Below the pieces are notes generated by a model. That model was given only the letters and a program-made list of their open reading frames with translations, was not told where the DNA came from and did not search any database. A stretch of DNA of 64,000 nt. Source: Xenorhabdus innexi. Its GTDB lineage: Bacteria; Pseudomonadota; Gammaproteobacteria; Enterobacterales; Enterobacteriaceae. The stretch is taken from positions 1 through 64,000 of the forward strand of contig NZ_NIBU01000004.1 in assembly GCF_002632485.1 (NCBI RefSeq). The letters run 5' to 3'. Made by a program: the position numbers and the translations under genes. This document shows, in pieces, positions 39,041 through 52,807 of this stretch (positions within the stretch are counted from its first letter, which is position 1; each line of letters begins with the position of its first letter).

Positions 39041-39229
39041 CGTGCAATTATGCCTGAAAGCAGAAAATTCGGGGAAGTAAAGAATTAATCGAAGAAATGC
39101 CGGTTTTTTGACGAAAAGGATTTTATGCCCAGTGAATAACTATACCTATGTTGTTCTTTTTATTTGTTGCTGAATGATATGGGTGATAACATTCTTCATC
39201 GAGTTAAAGCGGTGTACATGAGTCGTTTG

Positions 39230-39367
39230 TCATTTTGTGTACTTAACTGTGTGCATAACTTGCATGGTGCAGCAAGTGCCCGCAATTAACGTATTAAATT
39301 TTTTTAAGGTAAATATTTCATACAAGTGATCTTTCGTGTGGGTCACCACTGTAGATAAGGATTTTAA
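39230..39367 (+). promoter_or_regulatory. thrS leader with translational operator
   Basis: The leader contains GATCTTTCGTGTGGGTCACC, followed by ACTG and AAGGAT before the thrS ATG. In E. coli this conserved block is the operator domain that mimics the anticodon arm of tRNA-Thr (CGU in the loop) and lets threonyl-tRNA synthetase repress its own translation. The nearby upstream part is less conserved. The 327-base gap left of thrS holds nothing else that I can name. Confidence 0.7.
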
Positions 39368-41296
39368 ATGCCTGTAATTACTCTTCCTGATGGTAGTCAA
39401 CGTCAATTTGAGCACGCTGTTTCTGTGATGGATGTTGCTCGCGATATCGGTACTGGTTTGGCAAAAGCGTGTATTGCTGGCCGTGTTAATGGCGAATTGG
39501 TGGACGCGTGTGAATTAATTGAAACTGATTCCACACTTGCCATTATTACCAGCAAAAATGACGAAGGTCTGGAAATCATCCGCCATTCATGTGCGCATTT
39601 GTTGGGTCATGCAATCAAACAATTATGGCCTGATACTAAAATGGCAATCGGCCCGATAATTGATAATGGCTTCTATTACGATATCGACTTGGACCGCTCT
39701 TTGACGCAGGAAGATATTGAGCTGCTTGAAAAACGTATGCTGGAGCTTGCCAAGAAAGATTATGATGTTATCAAAAAAAGGGTAACCTGGCAGGAAGCTC
39801 GTGATGCTTTCGCAGCTCGTGGTGAAGAGTATAAAATCCAGATTCTGGATGAGAATATCAGCCGTGATGATCAGCCGGGCCTCTATCATCATGAAGAATA
39901 CGTAGACATGTGCCGTGGTCCGCATGTACCTAATATGCGTTTCTGCCATCATTTCAAATTGCAGAAAGTTGCGGGTGCATACTGGCGTGGCAACAGTGAC
40001 AACAAAATGTTGCAACGTATTTATGGCACTGCATGGGCAGATAAAAAGCAGCTGAATGCTTATTTATCGCGTCTGGAAGAAGCGGCAAAACGTGACCATC
40101 GTAAAATTGGTAAGCAGCTTGATCTATATCATATGCAGGAAGAAGCGCCGGGTATGGCTTTCTGGCATAATGACGGCTGGACAATTTTCCGTGAACTGGA
40201 AACGTTTGTTCGTGTCAAACTGAAAGAGTACCAATATCAGGAAGTAAAAGGCCCATTCATGATGGATCGCATCCTGTGGGAAAAAACCGGGCACTGGGAA
40301 AACTATAAAGAAAATATGTTTACCACCTCATCGGAAAACCGTGAATACTGCGTAAAGCCGATGAACTGCCCGGGACACGTCCAGATTTTCAATCAGGGGC
40401 TGAAATCCTATCGTGACTTACCGCTGCGTATGGCTGAATTTGGTAGCTGTCATCGTAATGAGCCTTCAGGCGCTCTGCATGGTTTGATGCGGGTTCGCGG
40501 CTTTACTCAGGATGATGCGCATATTTTCTGTACTGAAGATCAGATTCTTCAGGAAGTCAGCAGCTGCATCAAAATGATTTATGATGTATACGGTACATTT
40601 GGTTTTGAGAAGATTGTTGTTAAACTATCGACTCGTCCGGAAAAAAGAATTGGCACTGAAAAACAGTGGGATGAAGCAGAAGCTGATCTTGCTGAGGCCT
40701 TGAAAACAAATGGTATTGAGTTTGAGTACCAACCGGGTGAAGGTGCATTTTATGGACCTAAAATTGAATTTACTTTGTATGATTGTTTGGATCGAGCGTG
40801 GCAATGTGGTACTGTGCAGCTCGATTTTTCATTGCCAGCACGCTTAAGTGCATCGTATGTCGGTGAAAATAACGAACGTAAAGTTCCTGTAATGATCCAC
40901 CGGGCTGTTTTGGGTTCCCTTGAACGCTTCATTGGTATCCTGACAGAAGAATATGCCGGGTTTTTCCCGACATGGCTGGCACCGCAACAGGTGGTTGTCA
41001 TGAATATTACTGATGGTCAGTCAGATTATGTACAGGAATTGGTTAAAAAACTTCAAGACGCAGGCATTCGTGCAAAAGCAGACTTGAGAAACGAGAAGAT
41101 TGGCTTTAAAATTCGCGAACACACTCTGCGTCGTGTACCTTATATGCTTGTCTGTGGTGATAAAGAGGTCGAGTCAGGAAAAGTTTCCGTTCGTACCCGC
41201 CGCGGTAAGGATTTAGGTAGCATAGATGTCAGCGATTTCTCAGAGAAATTACTGGCAGAAATACGCAGTCGCAATCTTCGTCAATTGGAGGAATAA
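39368..41296 (+). CDS. thrS: Threonyl-tRNA synthetase ThrS
   Basis: This is a 642-residue class II synthetase that charges tRNA-Thr. Domains in order: TGS (residues 1-61), the editing domain (about 62-225; [10 protein letters not shown] and the later CRGPH), the catalytic core (about 240-535; [22 protein letters not shown], and the zinc ligands C, H and H in the core) and the anticodon-binding domain (to the end). It matches E. coli length exactly (642). It is the first gene of thrS-infC-rpmI-rplT-pheST-ihfA. Confidence 0.96.
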   Translation: MPVITLPDGSQRQFEHAVSVMDVARDIGTGLAKACIAGRVNGELVDACELIETDSTLAIITSKNDEGLEIIRHSCAHLLGHAIKQLWPDTKMAIGPIIDNGFYYDIDLDRSLTQEDIELLEKRMLELAKKDYDVIKKRVTWQEARDAFAARGEEYKIQILDENISRDDQPGLYHHEEYVDMCRGPHVPNMRFCHHFKLQKVAGAYWRGNSDNKMLQRIYGTAWADKKQLNAYLSRLEEAAKRDHRKIGKQLDLYHMQEEAPGMAFWHNDGWTIFRELETFVRVKLKEYQYQEVKGPFMMDRILWEKTGHWENYKENMFTTSSENREYCVKPMNCPGHVQIFNQGLKSYRDLPLRMAEFGSCHRNEPSGALHGLMRVRGFTQDDAHIFCTEDQILQEVSSCIKMIYDVYGTFGFEKIVVKLSTRPEKRIGTEKQWDEAEADLAEALKTNGIEFEYQPGEGAFYGPKIEFTLYDCLDRAWQCGTVQLDFSLPARLSASYVGENNERKVPVMIHRAVLGSLERFIGILTEEYAGFFPTWLAPQQVVVMNITDGQSDYVQELVKKLQDAGIRAKADLRNEKIGFKIREHTLRRVPYMLVCGDKEVESGKVSVRTRRGKDLGSIDVSDFSEKLLAEIRSRNLRQLEE

Positions 41297-41839
<543 letters not shown>

Positions 41840-41898
41840 TCAGGCAAACCAAGTAGCAGGCTCCAACCAGTTTGGGGGGAGTCTGTTCGCCTTACTAG

Positions 41899-42132
<234 letters not shown>

Positions 42133-42172
42133 GCAATAGCATTTTTTTTAGATTAGAACTCAGAGACGATAG

Positions 42173-42538
<366 letters not shown>

Positions 42539-42546
42539 GTCAGGTT

Positions 42547-42574
42547 AAAAGAGGGAGCCTTTGCTCCCTCTTTT
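42547..42574 (+). terminator. Terminator after rplT
   Basis: AAAAGAGGGAGC pairs with GCTCCCTCTTTT and is followed by further Ts. It ends the ribosomal-protein transcript or reduces read-through into pheM-pheST. Confidence 0.85.
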
Positions 42575-42652
42575 ACTTTTTTCCAAAATATGCTTACTAT
42601 TAGCCAGCTCATAAATAGTCAGGTTGACAAGGATACAGGGGAGAGAATAAAA

Positions 42653-42700
42653 ATGATGAAATTGGCTTTTTTTCGTTTCTTTTTTTACTTTAGCGCCTGA
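42653..42700 (+). CDS. pheM: Phe-rich leader peptide PheM of the pheST attenuator
   Basis: This is a 15-residue peptide, [15 protein letters not shown], with six phenylalanines. E. coli PheM ([14 protein letters not shown]) is the counterpart. Ribosome stalling at the Phe codons when charged tRNA-Phe is scarce prevents formation of the terminator at 42748. AGGGGAGAG lies upstream as ribosome site. Confidence 0.9.
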   Translation: [15 protein letters not shown]

Positions 42701-42747
42701 AATTAGGGGGCTTTGCGCGTAAGAAAAGAAACGAAAAACAGCGCTTG

Positions 42748-42771
42748 AGCCTCCGGTCTGGAGGCTTTTTT
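42748..42771 (+). terminator. pheST attenuator terminator
   Basis: AGCCTCC pairs with GGAGGCT around GGTCT, followed by TTTTT. It lies 48 bases after the pheM stop and 89 before pheS, as expected for attenuation. Confidence 0.85.
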
Positions 42772-42814
42772 ATTTTTATGACCTCATTAAGAGCAACAGA
42801 CTTTGAGGGCATAG

Positions 42815-43843
<1,029 letters not shown>

Positions 43844-43857
43844 GGCGGGAATATTTC

Positions 43858-46245
43858 ATGAAATTCAGTGAACTCTGGTTACGCGAATGGGCGAATCCTG
43901 CCGTCAGTAGCGAAGAATTGTCTGATCAAATCACTATGGCGGGTTTGGAAGTTGATGGCGTTGAAAAAGTAGCGGGTCAATTCCACGGTGTTTTTGTCGG
44001 TGAAGTTGTTGAATGTGGTCAGCATCCGAATGCAGATAAACTGCGCGTCACAAAAGTTAATGTTGGCGGTGATCGTCTGTTGGATATCGTCTGTGGCGCA
44101 CCAAATTGTCGTCAGGGGCTGCGTGTAGCGGTTGCTACCGTTGGTGCGGTATTACCGGGTGATTTTAAAATTAAAGCTGCCAAATTGCGTGGTGAGCCAT
44201 CAGAAGGTATGCTGTGCTCGCTTTCCGAGCTGGGAATTAGCAGTGATCACGAAGGTATCATTGAATTACCTGCTGATGCGCCGATTGGTTCCGATTTACG
44301 TGATTACATGAAATTGGATGATAGTGCGATTGAAATCAGCATTACGCCTAATCGTGCAGATTGCCTGAGTATTCAGGGAGTTGCCCGTGATGTTGCTGTT
44401 ATCAATAAACTGACCATGAATGAGCCGGTCATTGAGCCGGTTAAACCGGCTACAGATGCGTCATTTGCTATTCGTGTTGATGCTCCAGAAGCATGTCCGC
44501 GTTATTTAGGGCGTGTTATCAAAAACGTCAATGTTAAAGCAGTAACACCATTGTGGATGCGCGAAAAACTGCGTCGTGGTGGTGTTCGTTCTATTGATCC
44601 TGTTGTTGATATCACCAACTATGTGTTGCTTGAGCTGGGTCAGCCATTACACGCGTTCGATTTAGAACGTTTGGACAGTTCTATCGTTGTCCGTCTGGCA
44701 GAGCAGGGTGAAAAATTAACCCTGTTGGATGGTAATGAAGTGGAACTTTCTGTTGATACTCTTGTGATTGCTGATGAAAAGCAATCACTTGCAATGGCAG
44801 GGATTTTTGGCGGCGAATATTCTGGTGTTAGTACAGAAACTCAGCATATTCTGCTGGAGTGTGCTTTCTTTGCACCATTGGCAATTACTGGTCGTGCTCG
44901 TCGTTACGGCTTGCATACCGATGCCTCTCATCGCTTCGAACGTGGCGTTGACCCACAGCTGCAATTTAAAGCAATGGAATATGCAACACAGTTACTGCTT
45001 GCTATCTGTGGTGGGGAAGCTGGTGAGATTATCGATGTTACCAGTGAATCTCATTTACCGAAGCCAGCAACTATCACACTGACTCGTAATAAATTGGACC
45101 GCTTGATTGGTCATCATATTGTGGATGAACAAGTCACGGACATCCTGACCCGTCTGGGTTGTCAGGTAACGATTCAGAGTGGTAACTGGGAAGCTGTAGC
45201 GCCGAGCTGGCGTTTTGACATGCAGATTGAAGAAGATCTGGTTGAAGAAGTTGCCCGTATTTATGGCTATAACAATATTCCGGATGTACCGGTACGCGCT
45301 GATTTGGTTATGACTTCACACCGTGAAGCGGATCTAGCCCTTAAGCGCGTCAAAACCATGCTGGTGGACAAAGGTTATCAGGAAGCCATTACCTATAGTT
45401 TCGTCGATCCGAAGCTTCAGCAGCATTTACATCCGCAACAGGAAGCGCTAATCCTGCCAAATCCGATTTCGGCCGATATGTCAGCAATGCGCTTGTCTTT
45501 GTTGACCGGTCTGCTGACTACAGTTGCTTATAATCAGAACCGTCAGCAGAATCGAGTACGATTATTTGAATCAGGTCTGCGTTTTGTACCTGATGAAAGT
45601 GCAGAATATGGTATTCGTCAGGAATTGATGCTTGGTGGTGTTATAGCCGGAAATCGTTTTGATGAGCATTGGTCGATTGAAAAACAAGCAGTTGACTTCT
45701 TCGATTTGAAAGGTGATTTAGAATCCGTTTTAGAACTGACGGGTAAACTATCAGAGGTTTCCTTTAAAGCGGAAGAACATCCTGCCTTGCATCCCGGACA
45801 AAGTGCTGGGATTTATCTGGGAAATAAATACATTGGTTACATCGGGGTCGTTCATCCGGAGCAGGAACGCAAACTTGACTTGAATGGCCGCACCGTGGTA
45901 TTCGAATTGTTGTGGAACAAACTTGCGGACCGCATAATTCCTGAAATGAAGGAAGTTTCTCGCTTCCCATCCAATCGCCGTGATATCGCGATAGTTGTGC
46001 CTGAAAATGTAGCCGCAGAAGATATTCTGGTTGAATGTAAGAAAGTTGGCGTAAATCATATAGTTGGCATAAACTTATTTGACGTGTATTGTGGTAAAGG
46101 TGTCGCGGAAGGCTATAAAAGCCTTGCTATTAGCTTAATCTTGCAGGATACCTCGCGTACACTGGAAGAAGAAGAGATTGCTGCGACCGTTAGCAAATGC
46201 GTTGCTGCATTAGAACAGCGATTCCAAGCATCCTTGAGGGACTGA
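43858..46245 (+). CDS. pheT: Phenylalanyl-tRNA synthetase beta subunit
   Basis: This is a 795-residue subunit (E. coli 795). It contains the N-terminal tRNA-binding (EMAP-like) domain at about residues 39-150, the B3/B4 editing domain with [20 protein letters not shown] and HAFD, and the C-terminal anticodon-binding fold with [15 protein letters not shown]. It edits mischarged Tyr-tRNA-Phe. ihfA follows after 4 bases. Confidence 0.96.
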   Translation: MKFSELWLREWANPAVSSEELSDQITMAGLEVDGVEKVAGQFHGVFVGEVVECGQHPNADKLRVTKVNVGGDRLLDIVCGAPNCRQGLRVAVATVGAVLPGDFKIKAAKLRGEPSEGMLCSLSELGISSDHEGIIELPADAPIGSDLRDYMKLDDSAIEISITPNRADCLSIQGVARDVAVINKLTMNEPVIEPVKPATDASFAIRVDAPEACPRYLGRVIKNVNVKAVTPLWMREKLRRGGVRSIDPVVDITNYVLLELGQPLHAFDLERLDSSIVVRLAEQGEKLTLLDGNEVELSVDTLVIADEKQSLAMAGIFGGEYSGVSTETQHILLECAFFAPLAITGRARRYGLHTDASHRFERGVDPQLQFKAMEYATQLLLAICGGEAGEIIDVTSESHLPKPATITLTRNKLDRLIGHHIVDEQVTDILTRLGCQVTIQSGNWEAVAPSWRFDMQIEEDLVEEVARIYGYNNIPDVPVRADLVMTSHREADLALKRVKTMLVDKGYQEAITYSFVDPKLQQHLHPQQEALILPNPISADMSAMRLSLLTGLLTTVAYNQNRQQNRVRLFESGLRFVPDESAEYGIRQELMLGGVIAGNRFDEHWSIEKQAVDFFDLKGDLESVLELTGKLSEVSFKAEEHPALHPGQSAGIYLGNKYIGYIGVVHPEQERKLDLNGRTVVFELLWNKLADRIIPEMKEVSRFPSNRRDIAIVVPENVAAEDILVECKKVGVNHIVGINLFDVYCGKGVAEGYKSLAISLILQDTSRTLEEEEIAATVSKCVAALEQRFQASLRD

Positions 46246-46249
46246 ACTT

Positions 46250-46546
46250 ATGGCGCTTACTAAAGCTGAAATGTCAGAAAATCTGTTTGAAAAACTGGGT
46301 ATTAGCAAGCGTGACGCTAAAGATCTAGTGGAAATGTTCTTTGAAGAAGTGCGTCGTTCTTTGGAGAATGGGGAGCAGGTTAAGTTATCTGGATTTGGTA
46401 ACTTTGATTTGAGAGATAAAAATCAACGTCCGGGTCGTAATCCGAAAACTGGTGAGGATATTCCTATTACTGCTCGCCGGGTTGTCACCTTTCGCCCTGG
46501 GCAAAAGTTGAAGAGTCGGGTAGAAAAAGCGTTACCAAAAGAATAA
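46250..46546 (+). CDS. ihfA: Integration host factor alpha subunit
   Basis: This is a 98-residue DNA-bending protein that pairs with IhfB. It matches E. coli IhfA, including the beta-arm with [14 protein letters not shown] and the proline that intercalates into DNA. It ends the pheST-ihfA group, and a terminator follows. Confidence 0.96.
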   Translation: MALTKAEMSENLFEKLGISKRDAKDLVEMFFEEVRRSLENGEQVKLSGFGNFDLRDKNQRPGRNPKTGEDIPITARRVVTFRPGQKLKSRVEKALPKE

Positions 46547-46551
46547 AATCT

Positions 46552-46579
46552 AAAAAGGCCGCAATTATGCGGTCTTTTT
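46552..46579 (+). terminator. Terminator after ihfA
   Basis: AAAAAGGCCGCA pairs with TGCGGTCTTTTT (one G-T step) around a 4-base loop. Confidence 0.85.
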
Positions 46580-46611
46580 CTTGCCTTTTATCCTGAATAA
46601 TTTCACTTCTC

Positions 46612-47631
46612 ATGTTACCGAAACATCATTTACCGACATATTCTGTTTCTGAACTCATCACCCGTCAGAAAAAACGTGACTATCGAGTGATCGCTCTCCT
46701 GTTTATTTTATCCACTATATTATTTATTTTATCGCTGTCTGCCGGTGAAATATGGTTCTGGCCTACTCAATGGTTGTCTGATTCTGCCCAGTTATTTATT
46801 TGGCAGTTGAGATTACCCAGAGCACTGGCAGTATTTACTGTTGGTGCAAGTCTGGCTGTGTCAGGTGCGGTAATGCAGGCGTTATTTGAAAACCCATTAG
46901 CTGAACCCGGATTATTAGGAGTCAGCAATGGTGCCGGGGTCGTGGTTGTTTTTTTGATACTTATTTTTCATGGCATTGCGCCATTATGGCTATTAAGTGT
47001 TGGTGCAGTTTTAGGTGCTCTTTTTATGACGGCAATTTTGCTGGGCTTCGCTAAAAGGCATCAAGTCACTAATGCGCGCTTACTATTAATAGGTGTTGCT
47101 TTCGGAGTGGTATTCGGTGCTGTGATGACATGGATGGTTTATTTCAGCACCAGTCTCGACTTACGCCAATTGATGTATTGGATGATGGGCAGTTTCAGTG
47201 GTATTGACTGGCGCCAGATATGGCTGGTGGTTGCACTATGCCCATTGATTCTCTGGTTAAGTGGAACCGGAAAAACACTTAATTACCTCTCTCTTGGTGA
47301 ATTACAGGCACAGCAATTAGGGATATCACATCATAAGTGGCGTAATTTATTCGTATCGGCAGTAGGGTTATTGGTTGGTTTGAGTGTAGCTCTTGCCGGG
47401 GCGATTAGTTTTATCGGATTAGTCATCCCCCATATTTTAAGATTAACAGGGTTGACCGATCATAAAACTTTATTGCCAGCCTGCACATTAGCCGGAGGAA
47501 GTTGTTTATTACTGGCAGATTTATTCTCCCGTTTATCTTTATCCCATGCTGAAATACCGATAGGTGTTGTTACTGCAACTTTGGGAGCACCTGTTTTTAT
47601 CTGGTTGTTATTAAAAACATCGAGAATATAA
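46612..47631 (+). CDS. btuC: Vitamin B12 ABC transporter permease BtuC
   Basis: This is a 339-residue permease of the FecCD family with ten predicted spans. It matches E. coli BtuC (326) over [40 protein letters not shown] and the C-terminal [11 protein letters not shown]. The additional N-terminal residues and the lack of a clear ribosome site make the start uncertain; the ATG at 46612 is the first. It imports cobalamin with BtuD and the binding protein BtuF (not in the window). Confidence 0.92.
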   Translation: MLPKHHLPTYSVSELITRQKKRDYRVIALLFILSTILFILSLSAGEIWFWPTQWLSDSAQLFIWQLRLPRALAVFTVGASLAVSGAVMQALFENPLAEPGLLGVSNGAGVVVVFLILIFHGIAPLWLLSVGAVLGALFMTAILLGFAKRHQVTNARLLLIGVAFGVVFGAVMTWMVYFSTSLDLRQLMYWMMGSFSGIDWRQIWLVVALCPLILWLSGTGKTLNYLSLGELQAQQLGISHHKWRNLFVSAVGLLVGLSVALAGAISFIGLVIPHILRLTGLTDHKTLLPACTLAGGSCLLLADLFSRLSLSHAEIPIGVVTATLGAPVFIWLLLKTSRI

Positions 47632-47686
47632 ACAGGTTAAGAAAATGTTGGAAAATCATCAGAAAAATCAGAATAGGGAAGAAAGT

Positions 47687-48454
47687 ATGATCCGGGCAGC
47701 GCTTTTAGTATTGGATAATATTACTGTCCACAATAGACTGAATTCGTTATCTGCCTCCGTTAAGGCGGGAGAGAAAATTCATTTGGTTGGGCTGAATGGT
47801 TCCGGGAAAAGTACCTTACTTACAGCTATTGCCGGGATGCTACCCTATAATGGCTCTATTTACCTTAATGGAAAAAATTTATGTGATTATCGGCAGAGTG
47901 AACTGGCCAAATGTCGGGCATGGTTCTCTCAATCGGTTTCGGCTCCTGTAATGCCTGTTTTTCAATATCTCGATATGTATCGTCCTGAGTCAGCTTCCTT
48001 GTCTGAAAGCGAAAAAGTATTACATGAAATTTGTCAGCAACTGAAACTGACTGCTTTACTGACTTCAACAATCGGCCAATTATCTGGAGGAGAGTGGCAG
48101 CGAGTGAGGTTAGCAGGTGCTTTTTTGCAGGTATCGCCTGAACTTAATCCGGCCGGTAAGCTGCTGATTCTTGATGAGCCGACCAATAATCTTGATATTA
48201 CACAGCAAGCTATTTTAGATAAATTAATTAACCAATTTTGTGTATCAGGTGGGACAGTTTTAATGAGCAGCCATGATCTTAATCACACTTATGAACAGGC
48301 TGACAATGTATGGTTGCTTGCTCGTGGTGAGTTATTTTTATCGGGTGAGCCACATAATACGATGAATGAAGTAAATTTATCCGGAATTTTTGAAGTAAAC
48401 ATTAGACATATCCAAAATACTAGCTATAAATTATGGAGGGTAGATCATCTCTAA
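47687..48454 (+). CDS. btuD: Vitamin B12 ABC transporter ATPase BtuD
   Basis: This is a 255-residue ATPase. Walker A is VGLNGSGKST, the signature is QLSGGEWQRVRL, Walker B is LLILDEPTNNLD, and the switch histidine is in MSSHDLNHT. The ATG at 47687 is preferred because AGGGAAG lies just upstream and because the length then matches relatives; an ATG at 47645 would add 14 polar residues. A 50-codon frame overlaps its last 22 bases. Confidence 0.9.
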   Translation: MIRAALLVLDNITVHNRLNSLSASVKAGEKIHLVGLNGSGKSTLLTAIAGMLPYNGSIYLNGKNLCDYRQSELAKCRAWFSQSVSAPVMPVFQYLDMYRPESASLSESEKVLHEICQQLKLTALLTSTIGQLSGGEWQRVRLAGAFLQVSPELNPAGKLLILDEPTNNLDITQQAILDKLINQFCVSGGTVLMSSHDLNHTYEQADNVWLLARGELFLSGEPHNTMNEVNLSGIFEVNIRHIQNTSYKLWRVDHL

Positions 48455-48585
48455 TCTTTAAAGGTAGAAAGTCACTTAGGTTGACTGTTTTTTCTCTCTT
48501 TTTTCTGTTGATTGCCCTTAGTTTGTTTGCTTGTAGTTATTTTGTCTATGAAGTGTTCGTCAGAATCTCTTTAATTATAAAATGA
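48433..48585 (+). CDS. Candidate small membrane protein between btuD and arnB
   Basis: A 50-residue frame (MEGRSSLIFKGRKSLRLTVF, then SLFFLLIALSLFACSYFVYE, ending in VRISLIIK) has the typical form of a small single-span membrane protein. A basic N-terminus is followed by about 20 hydrophobic residues with one cysteine, then a short tail. It overlaps the end of btuD by 22 bases. No ribosome site is seen before the ATG; a TTG at 48481 is another possible start. It could equally be chance in a T-rich arn leader. I do not recognise it. Confidence 0.35.
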   Translation: MEGRSSLIFKGRKSLRLTVFSLFFLLIALSLFACSYFVYEVFVRISLIIK

Positions 48586-48606
48586 GTCAGGCTACGCAAG
48601 GCGATT

Positions 48607-49746
48607 ATGAACAATTTTTTACCATTCTCCCGTCCATCGATTGGACGTGAAGAAATTGAGGCAGTAGAACAGGTTTTACGTTCAGGTTGGATTACCACAG
48701 GGCCACAAAACCAGCAGCTAGAACAGAATTTTGCCCAAATGTTTGGTTGCAGACATGCTATTGCCCTGTATTCTGCTACGGCTGGAATGCATCTGGCATT
48801 ACTGGCATTGAAAATAGGCTCCGGTGATGAAGTCATCACACCTTCTCTAACTTGGGTCTCCACCATTAATATGATTTGCCTGTCAGGTGCTGAACCGGTC
48901 ATGGTCGATGTGGATCGTGACACATTGATGGTCAGCGCAGAGACGGTCAGGCAGGCGATTACTCCAAAAACTAAAGCGATTATTCCCGTCCACTATGCCG
49001 GGGCTCCCTGTGATCTCGATGCATTGCGCGAGGTTGCCAAAGAGGCAGGCATTCCCTTAATTGAAGATGCGGCTCATGCAGTCGGAACCCGTTATAAAAA
49101 TGAATGGGTAGGCGAGCGGGGAACCGCTATTTTTTCTTTCCACGCTATCAAAAACATGACATGCGCTGAAGGTGGCATGTTTGTGACTGATAATGATGAA
49201 CTTGCGAAGAAGATCCGCAGCCTGAAATTCCACGGTTTGGCTGTTGATGCATTTGATCGGCAGGTTCAGGGCCGGAAGCCACAGGCTGAGGTTATTGAAC
49301 CCGGTTTCAAATACAACCTGTCGGATATTCATGCGGCAATGGCGGTTGTTCAGTTAGGTAAACTGGCATCTATGAATGCCCGTCGGCGGGAATTGGTGTC
49401 CCGATATACAGCCGCTCTCCATGATTCTCCTTTAAAAATGCTGAGTGTTCCTGAATATGAACATCAGCATTCTCATCATTTATTCATGGTACGGGTTGAT
49501 CCAAAATTTTGTGGTATTGACCGTGACACTTTCATGACTCGTTTGAAAGAACGCAATATTGGTACAGGGTTACATTTCAGAGCAGCGCATACACAAAAAT
49601 ATTATCGGGAACGTTATCCAACTTTATCTCTGCCTGAATCTGAATGGAATTCAGCGACACTTTGTTCATTACCTCTTTTTCCAGATATGAGTAATGACGA
49701 TGTGGATCGGGTTGTTAACGCGGTATTGGAAATTATTGCGGAGTAA
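48607..49746 (+). CDS. arnB: UDP-Ara4O aminotransferase ArnB
   Basis: This is a 379-residue PLP enzyme of the DegT/DnrJ/EryC1 family that makes UDP-4-amino-4-deoxy-L-arabinose (UDP-Ara4N). The PLP lysine is K182 in [16 protein letters not shown]. It is the first gene of arnBCADTEF, which adds Ara4N to lipid A and gives resistance to cationic peptides such as polymyxin and insect peptides. In Photorhabdus the same operon was described as pbgPE under PhoP control (from memory); I could not find a clear PhoP box by eye. Confidence 0.94.
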   Translation: MNNFLPFSRPSIGREEIEAVEQVLRSGWITTGPQNQQLEQNFAQMFGCRHAIALYSATAGMHLALLALKIGSGDEVITPSLTWVSTINMICLSGAEPVMVDVDRDTLMVSAETVRQAITPKTKAIIPVHYAGAPCDLDALREVAKEAGIPLIEDAAHAVGTRYKNEWVGERGTAIFSFHAIKNMTCAEGGMFVTDNDELAKKIRSLKFHGLAVDAFDRQVQGRKPQAEVIEPGFKYNLSDIHAAMAVVQLGKLASMNARRRELVSRYTAALHDSPLKMLSVPEYEHQHSHHLFMVRVDPKFCGIDRDTFMTRLKERNIGTGLHFRAAHTQKYYRERYPTLSLPESEWNSATLCSLPLFPDMSNDDVDRVVNAVLEIIAE

Positions 49747-49751
49747 AAACA

Positions 49752-50732
49752 GTGGGATTTGAAGAAATTAAAAAAGTTTCAGTTGTTATTCCTGTTTATA
49801 ACGAAGAAGAAAGCCTGCCCCAGTTATTAGAAAGGACTATCTCTGCCTGTCAGCAACTCAAGCAGGAATACGAATTAATTATGGTGGATGATGGCAGCCG
49901 TGACAGCTCTGCGGATATTTTAACCCGAATAGCCGCAGATCCTGAAAGTTATGTCATTGCAATTTTGCTGAACCGTAATTACGGGCAACACTCTGCAATT
50001 ATGGCGGGATTCCATCAGGCAAGCGGTGATCTTGTTATCACTCTTGATGCCGATTTGCAGAACCCGCCAGAAGAGATCCCCCGTTTAGTGGAGGTTGCCG
50101 AAGAAGGCTATGATGTTGTGGGAACACGCCGTGCCAACCGACGTGATTCATGGTTCCGCAAAACCGCTTCTAAAATGATTAACGCAATGATAACGAAAGT
50201 GACGGGTCGTTCTATGGGCGATTACGGCTGTATGTTGCGGGCATATCGTCGCCATATTGTGCGGGCGATGTTGCAATGCCATGAACGCAGTACATTTATT
50301 CCTATTCTTGCCAATACATTCGCCCGCCGAACGATTGAAATCGATGTCACCCACGCAGAACGCGAATTCGGTGATTCTAAATACAGTTTTATGAAGTTGA
50401 TAAACCTGATGTATGACCTGCTGACCTGCCTGACGATTGCGCCGTTACGGTTACTGAGTGTAGTGGGAAGCATTATTGCCGTGACGGGTTTTCTGCTGGC
50501 TGTATTGTTAATCGCTTTGCGCCTGATTTTTGGCTCCATGTGGGCTGCTGAAGGTGTTTTTACCCTATTTGCTATTCTTTTCATGTTTATTGGTGCTCAA
50601 TTCGTCGCAATGGGGTTACTCGGAGAATATATCGGTCGCATATATAACGATGTTCGTGCCCGCCCACGTTACTTTATTCAAAAAGTGGTCGGAGATAAAA
50701 AGACCAACAATAATCAGGAAGAAAAAGAATGA
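49752..50732 (+). CDS. arnC: Undecaprenyl-phosphate Ara4FN transferase ArnC
   Basis: This is a 326-residue GT2 glycosyltransferase that moves formylated Ara4N onto undecaprenyl phosphate. The catalytic part is residues 1-230 ([34 protein letters not shown]), followed by two C-terminal spans (about 235-260 and 270-295). The start codon is GTG. The stop overlaps arnA by 4 bases (ATGA). Confidence 0.94.
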   Translation: MGFEEIKKVSVVIPVYNEEESLPQLLERTISACQQLKQEYELIMVDDGSRDSSADILTRIAADPESYVIAILLNRNYGQHSAIMAGFHQASGDLVITLDADLQNPPEEIPRLVEVAEEGYDVVGTRRANRRDSWFRKTASKMINAMITKVTGRSMGDYGCMLRAYRRHIVRAMLQCHERSTFIPILANTFARRTIEIDVTHAEREFGDSKYSFMKLINLMYDLLTCLTIAPLRLLSVVGSIIAVTGFLLAVLLIALRLIFGSMWAAEGVFTLFAILFMFIGAQFVAMGLLGEYIGRIYNDVRARPRYFIQKVVGDKKTNNNQEEKE

Positions 50733-52744
50733 AAGCAGTAATTTTTGCCTACCATGATATTGGTTGTACCGGACTTAATGCATTAATGAAAGCAGGTTTT
50801 GATATCCGGGCTATTTTTACTCATGCGGATGATCCGAATGAAAATAATTTTTTCTCTTCTGTGGCTCGTGCGGGTGCAGATTTAGGTTTATCCGTATTTG
50901 CTCCGGAAAATGTGAATCATCCACTCTGGGTTGAACGTATTCGTGAAATGCAGCCGGATATCATTTTTTCATTTTATTATCGCAATATGCTCAGCCAGGA
51001 TATTTTATCATTGGCAAAAAAAGGGGCATTTAATCTGCATGGCTCTTTGCTGCCAAAATATCGAGGCCGTGCTCCGGTTAACTGGGCAGTTTTAAATGGT
51101 GAGACAAAAACAGGCGTGACATTACATAAAATGTCAGTAAAAGCTGATGCCGGAGATATTGTTGCACAGCAGGCCGTACAGATTGAGAAAACAGATACCT
51201 CACTGATCGTACATGGGAAAATCCGTGAAGCGGCAATTGAATTACTGGATGATATTCTGCCCCGGCTTAAAGCAGATAATTACACCTCAATCCCACAGGA
51301 TGAAAGTCAGGCTACCTACTTTGGCCGCAGAGCCGCAGAGGATGGTGAAATTTTCTGGCATAAATCTGCGGAAGAGATCAATAACCTTGTCAGAGCTGTG
51401 ACAGAACCATATCCCGGCGCTTTTACTTTCCTCGGTGAGCGAAAAATCACAATCTGGCGCTCAGCTCCGTTGAATAAAACACACGGTAAGCAGGCAGGCA
51501 CTGTGCTTTCCATCGATCCGCTGGTTATTGCATGTGGAACGGGAGCTCTGGAAATTGTCACCGGGCAGAGTGAAACAGGCATTTACGTACAGGGTGGTCG
51601 GCTTGCTCAGGAGATGGGCATAGTAACAGAGGTTCAGGTCGGGCAGAAAGCCACTGCACAGTTTCCTCGGCGTAAACGGGTTTTGATTCTGGGGGTGAAC
51701 GGTTTTATCGGCAACCACCTGACAGAACGTCTGCTGAATGACGGCAATTATGATATTTACGGCATGGATATTGGTTCTTCTGCGATTGAGCGTTTTATTG
51801 GTAACCCTCATTTTCATTTTATTGAAGGTGATGTCAGCATTCACACCGAATGGATCGAATATCACATCAAAAAATGTGATGTCATTCTGCCATTGGTTGC
51901 GATAGCCACACCTATCGAATATACCCGTAATCCACTGCGTGTTTTTGAATTGGATTTTGAAGAAAACCTGAAAATTGTTCGTTATTGTGTGAAATACAAT
52001 AAACGGATTATTTTTCCTTCAACTTCAGAAGTCTATGGCATGTGTGATGATAAGGAGTTCGATGAAGATACCTCGCGTCTTATTGTGGGGCCAATTAACA
52101 AGCAGCGCTGGATTTATTCCGTCTCCAAACAGTTACTCGATCGGGTCATCTGGGCATACGGTGAAAAAGAGGGTTTGAAATTTACTCTGTTCCGTCCGTT
52201 TAACTGGATGGGGCCACGTCTGGATAATTTAAACTCAGCGCGTATTGGCAGTTCCAGAGCAATTACCCAGTTAATTTTAAATCTGGTAGAAGGCTCTCCG
52301 ATAAAGTTAGTGGATGGTGGAGAACAAAAACGCTGTTTTACTGATATTAATGATGGAATTGACGCGCTATTCAGAATCATTGAAAACAAAAATGGCTTAT
52401 GTGATGGAAGGATTATCAATATCGGTAATCCGACGAATGAAGCCAGCATCCGTCAGTTAGCTGAAATATTACTGAATAGTTTTGAAAAGCATGAATTACG
52501 TGGGCATTTTCCTCCTTTTGCCGGTTTTAAGAAGATCGAAAGCAGCAGCTATTACGGTCAGGGTTATCAGGATGTTGAACATCGCAAGCCCAGTATTAAA
52601 AATGCGGCACGTTTGCTGGGGTGGAAACCCACGATCGGTATGGAACAGACGGTTGATGAAACACTGGATTTCTTTTTGCGTGATGCAGTGCAGGAATTAA
52701 ACAGGAAAAAGAAGCATACAGAGCATATACCTGATGGATTTTAA
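50729..52744 (+). CDS. arnA: Bifunctional UDP-Ara4N formyltransferase / UDP-GlcA decarboxylase ArnA
   Basis: This is a 671-residue fusion of two enzymes. Residues 1-305 are the formyltransferase ([20 protein letters not shown], with the catalytic N-x-H-GSLLPK region and D in KADAGDIV). Residues about 315-670 are the NAD-dependent decarboxylase ([12 protein letters not shown], then STSEVYG and [10 protein letters not shown]). It oxidises and decarboxylates UDP-glucuronic acid and formylates UDP-Ara4N. E. coli ArnA is 660 residues. Confidence 0.95.
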   Translation: MKAVIFAYHDIGCTGLNALMKAGFDIRAIFTHADDPNENNFFSSVARAGADLGLSVFAPENVNHPLWVERIREMQPDIIFSFYYRNMLSQDILSLAKKGAFNLHGSLLPKYRGRAPVNWAVLNGETKTGVTLHKMSVKADAGDIVAQQAVQIEKTDTSLIVHGKIREAAIELLDDILPRLKADNYTSIPQDESQATYFGRRAAEDGEIFWHKSAEEINNLVRAVTEPYPGAFTFLGERKITIWRSAPLNKTHGKQAGTVLSIDPLVIACGTGALEIVTGQSETGIYVQGGRLAQEMGIVTEVQVGQKATAQFPRRKRVLILGVNGFIGNHLTERLLNDGNYDIYGMDIGSSAIERFIGNPHFHFIEGDVSIHTEWIEYHIKKCDVILPLVAIATPIEYTRNPLRVFELDFEENLKIVRYCVKYNKRIIFPSTSEVYGMCDDKEFDEDTSRLIVGPINKQRWIYSVSKQLLDRVIWAYGEKEGLKFTLFRPFNWMGPRLDNLNSARIGSSRAITQLILNLVEGSPIKLVDGGEQKRCFTDINDGIDALFRIIENKNGLCDGRIINIGNPTNEASIRQLAEILLNSFEKHELRGHFPPFAGFKKIESSSYYGQGYQDVEHRKPSIKNAARLLGWKPTIGMEQTVDETLDFFLRDAVQELNRKKKHTEHIPDGF

Positions 52745-52807
52745 GTTGTGTCATGGTGAATGAGCGTAGCCAAAAAGAGGCAATTTGAAAGACGAAGGAT
52801 AGATATT

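Noticed and set aside
48455-48606. PhoP box (two GTTTA half-sites) in front of arnB
   Set aside because: Several GTTTG/GTTAT words occur but none have the five-base spacing and good matches on both halves.
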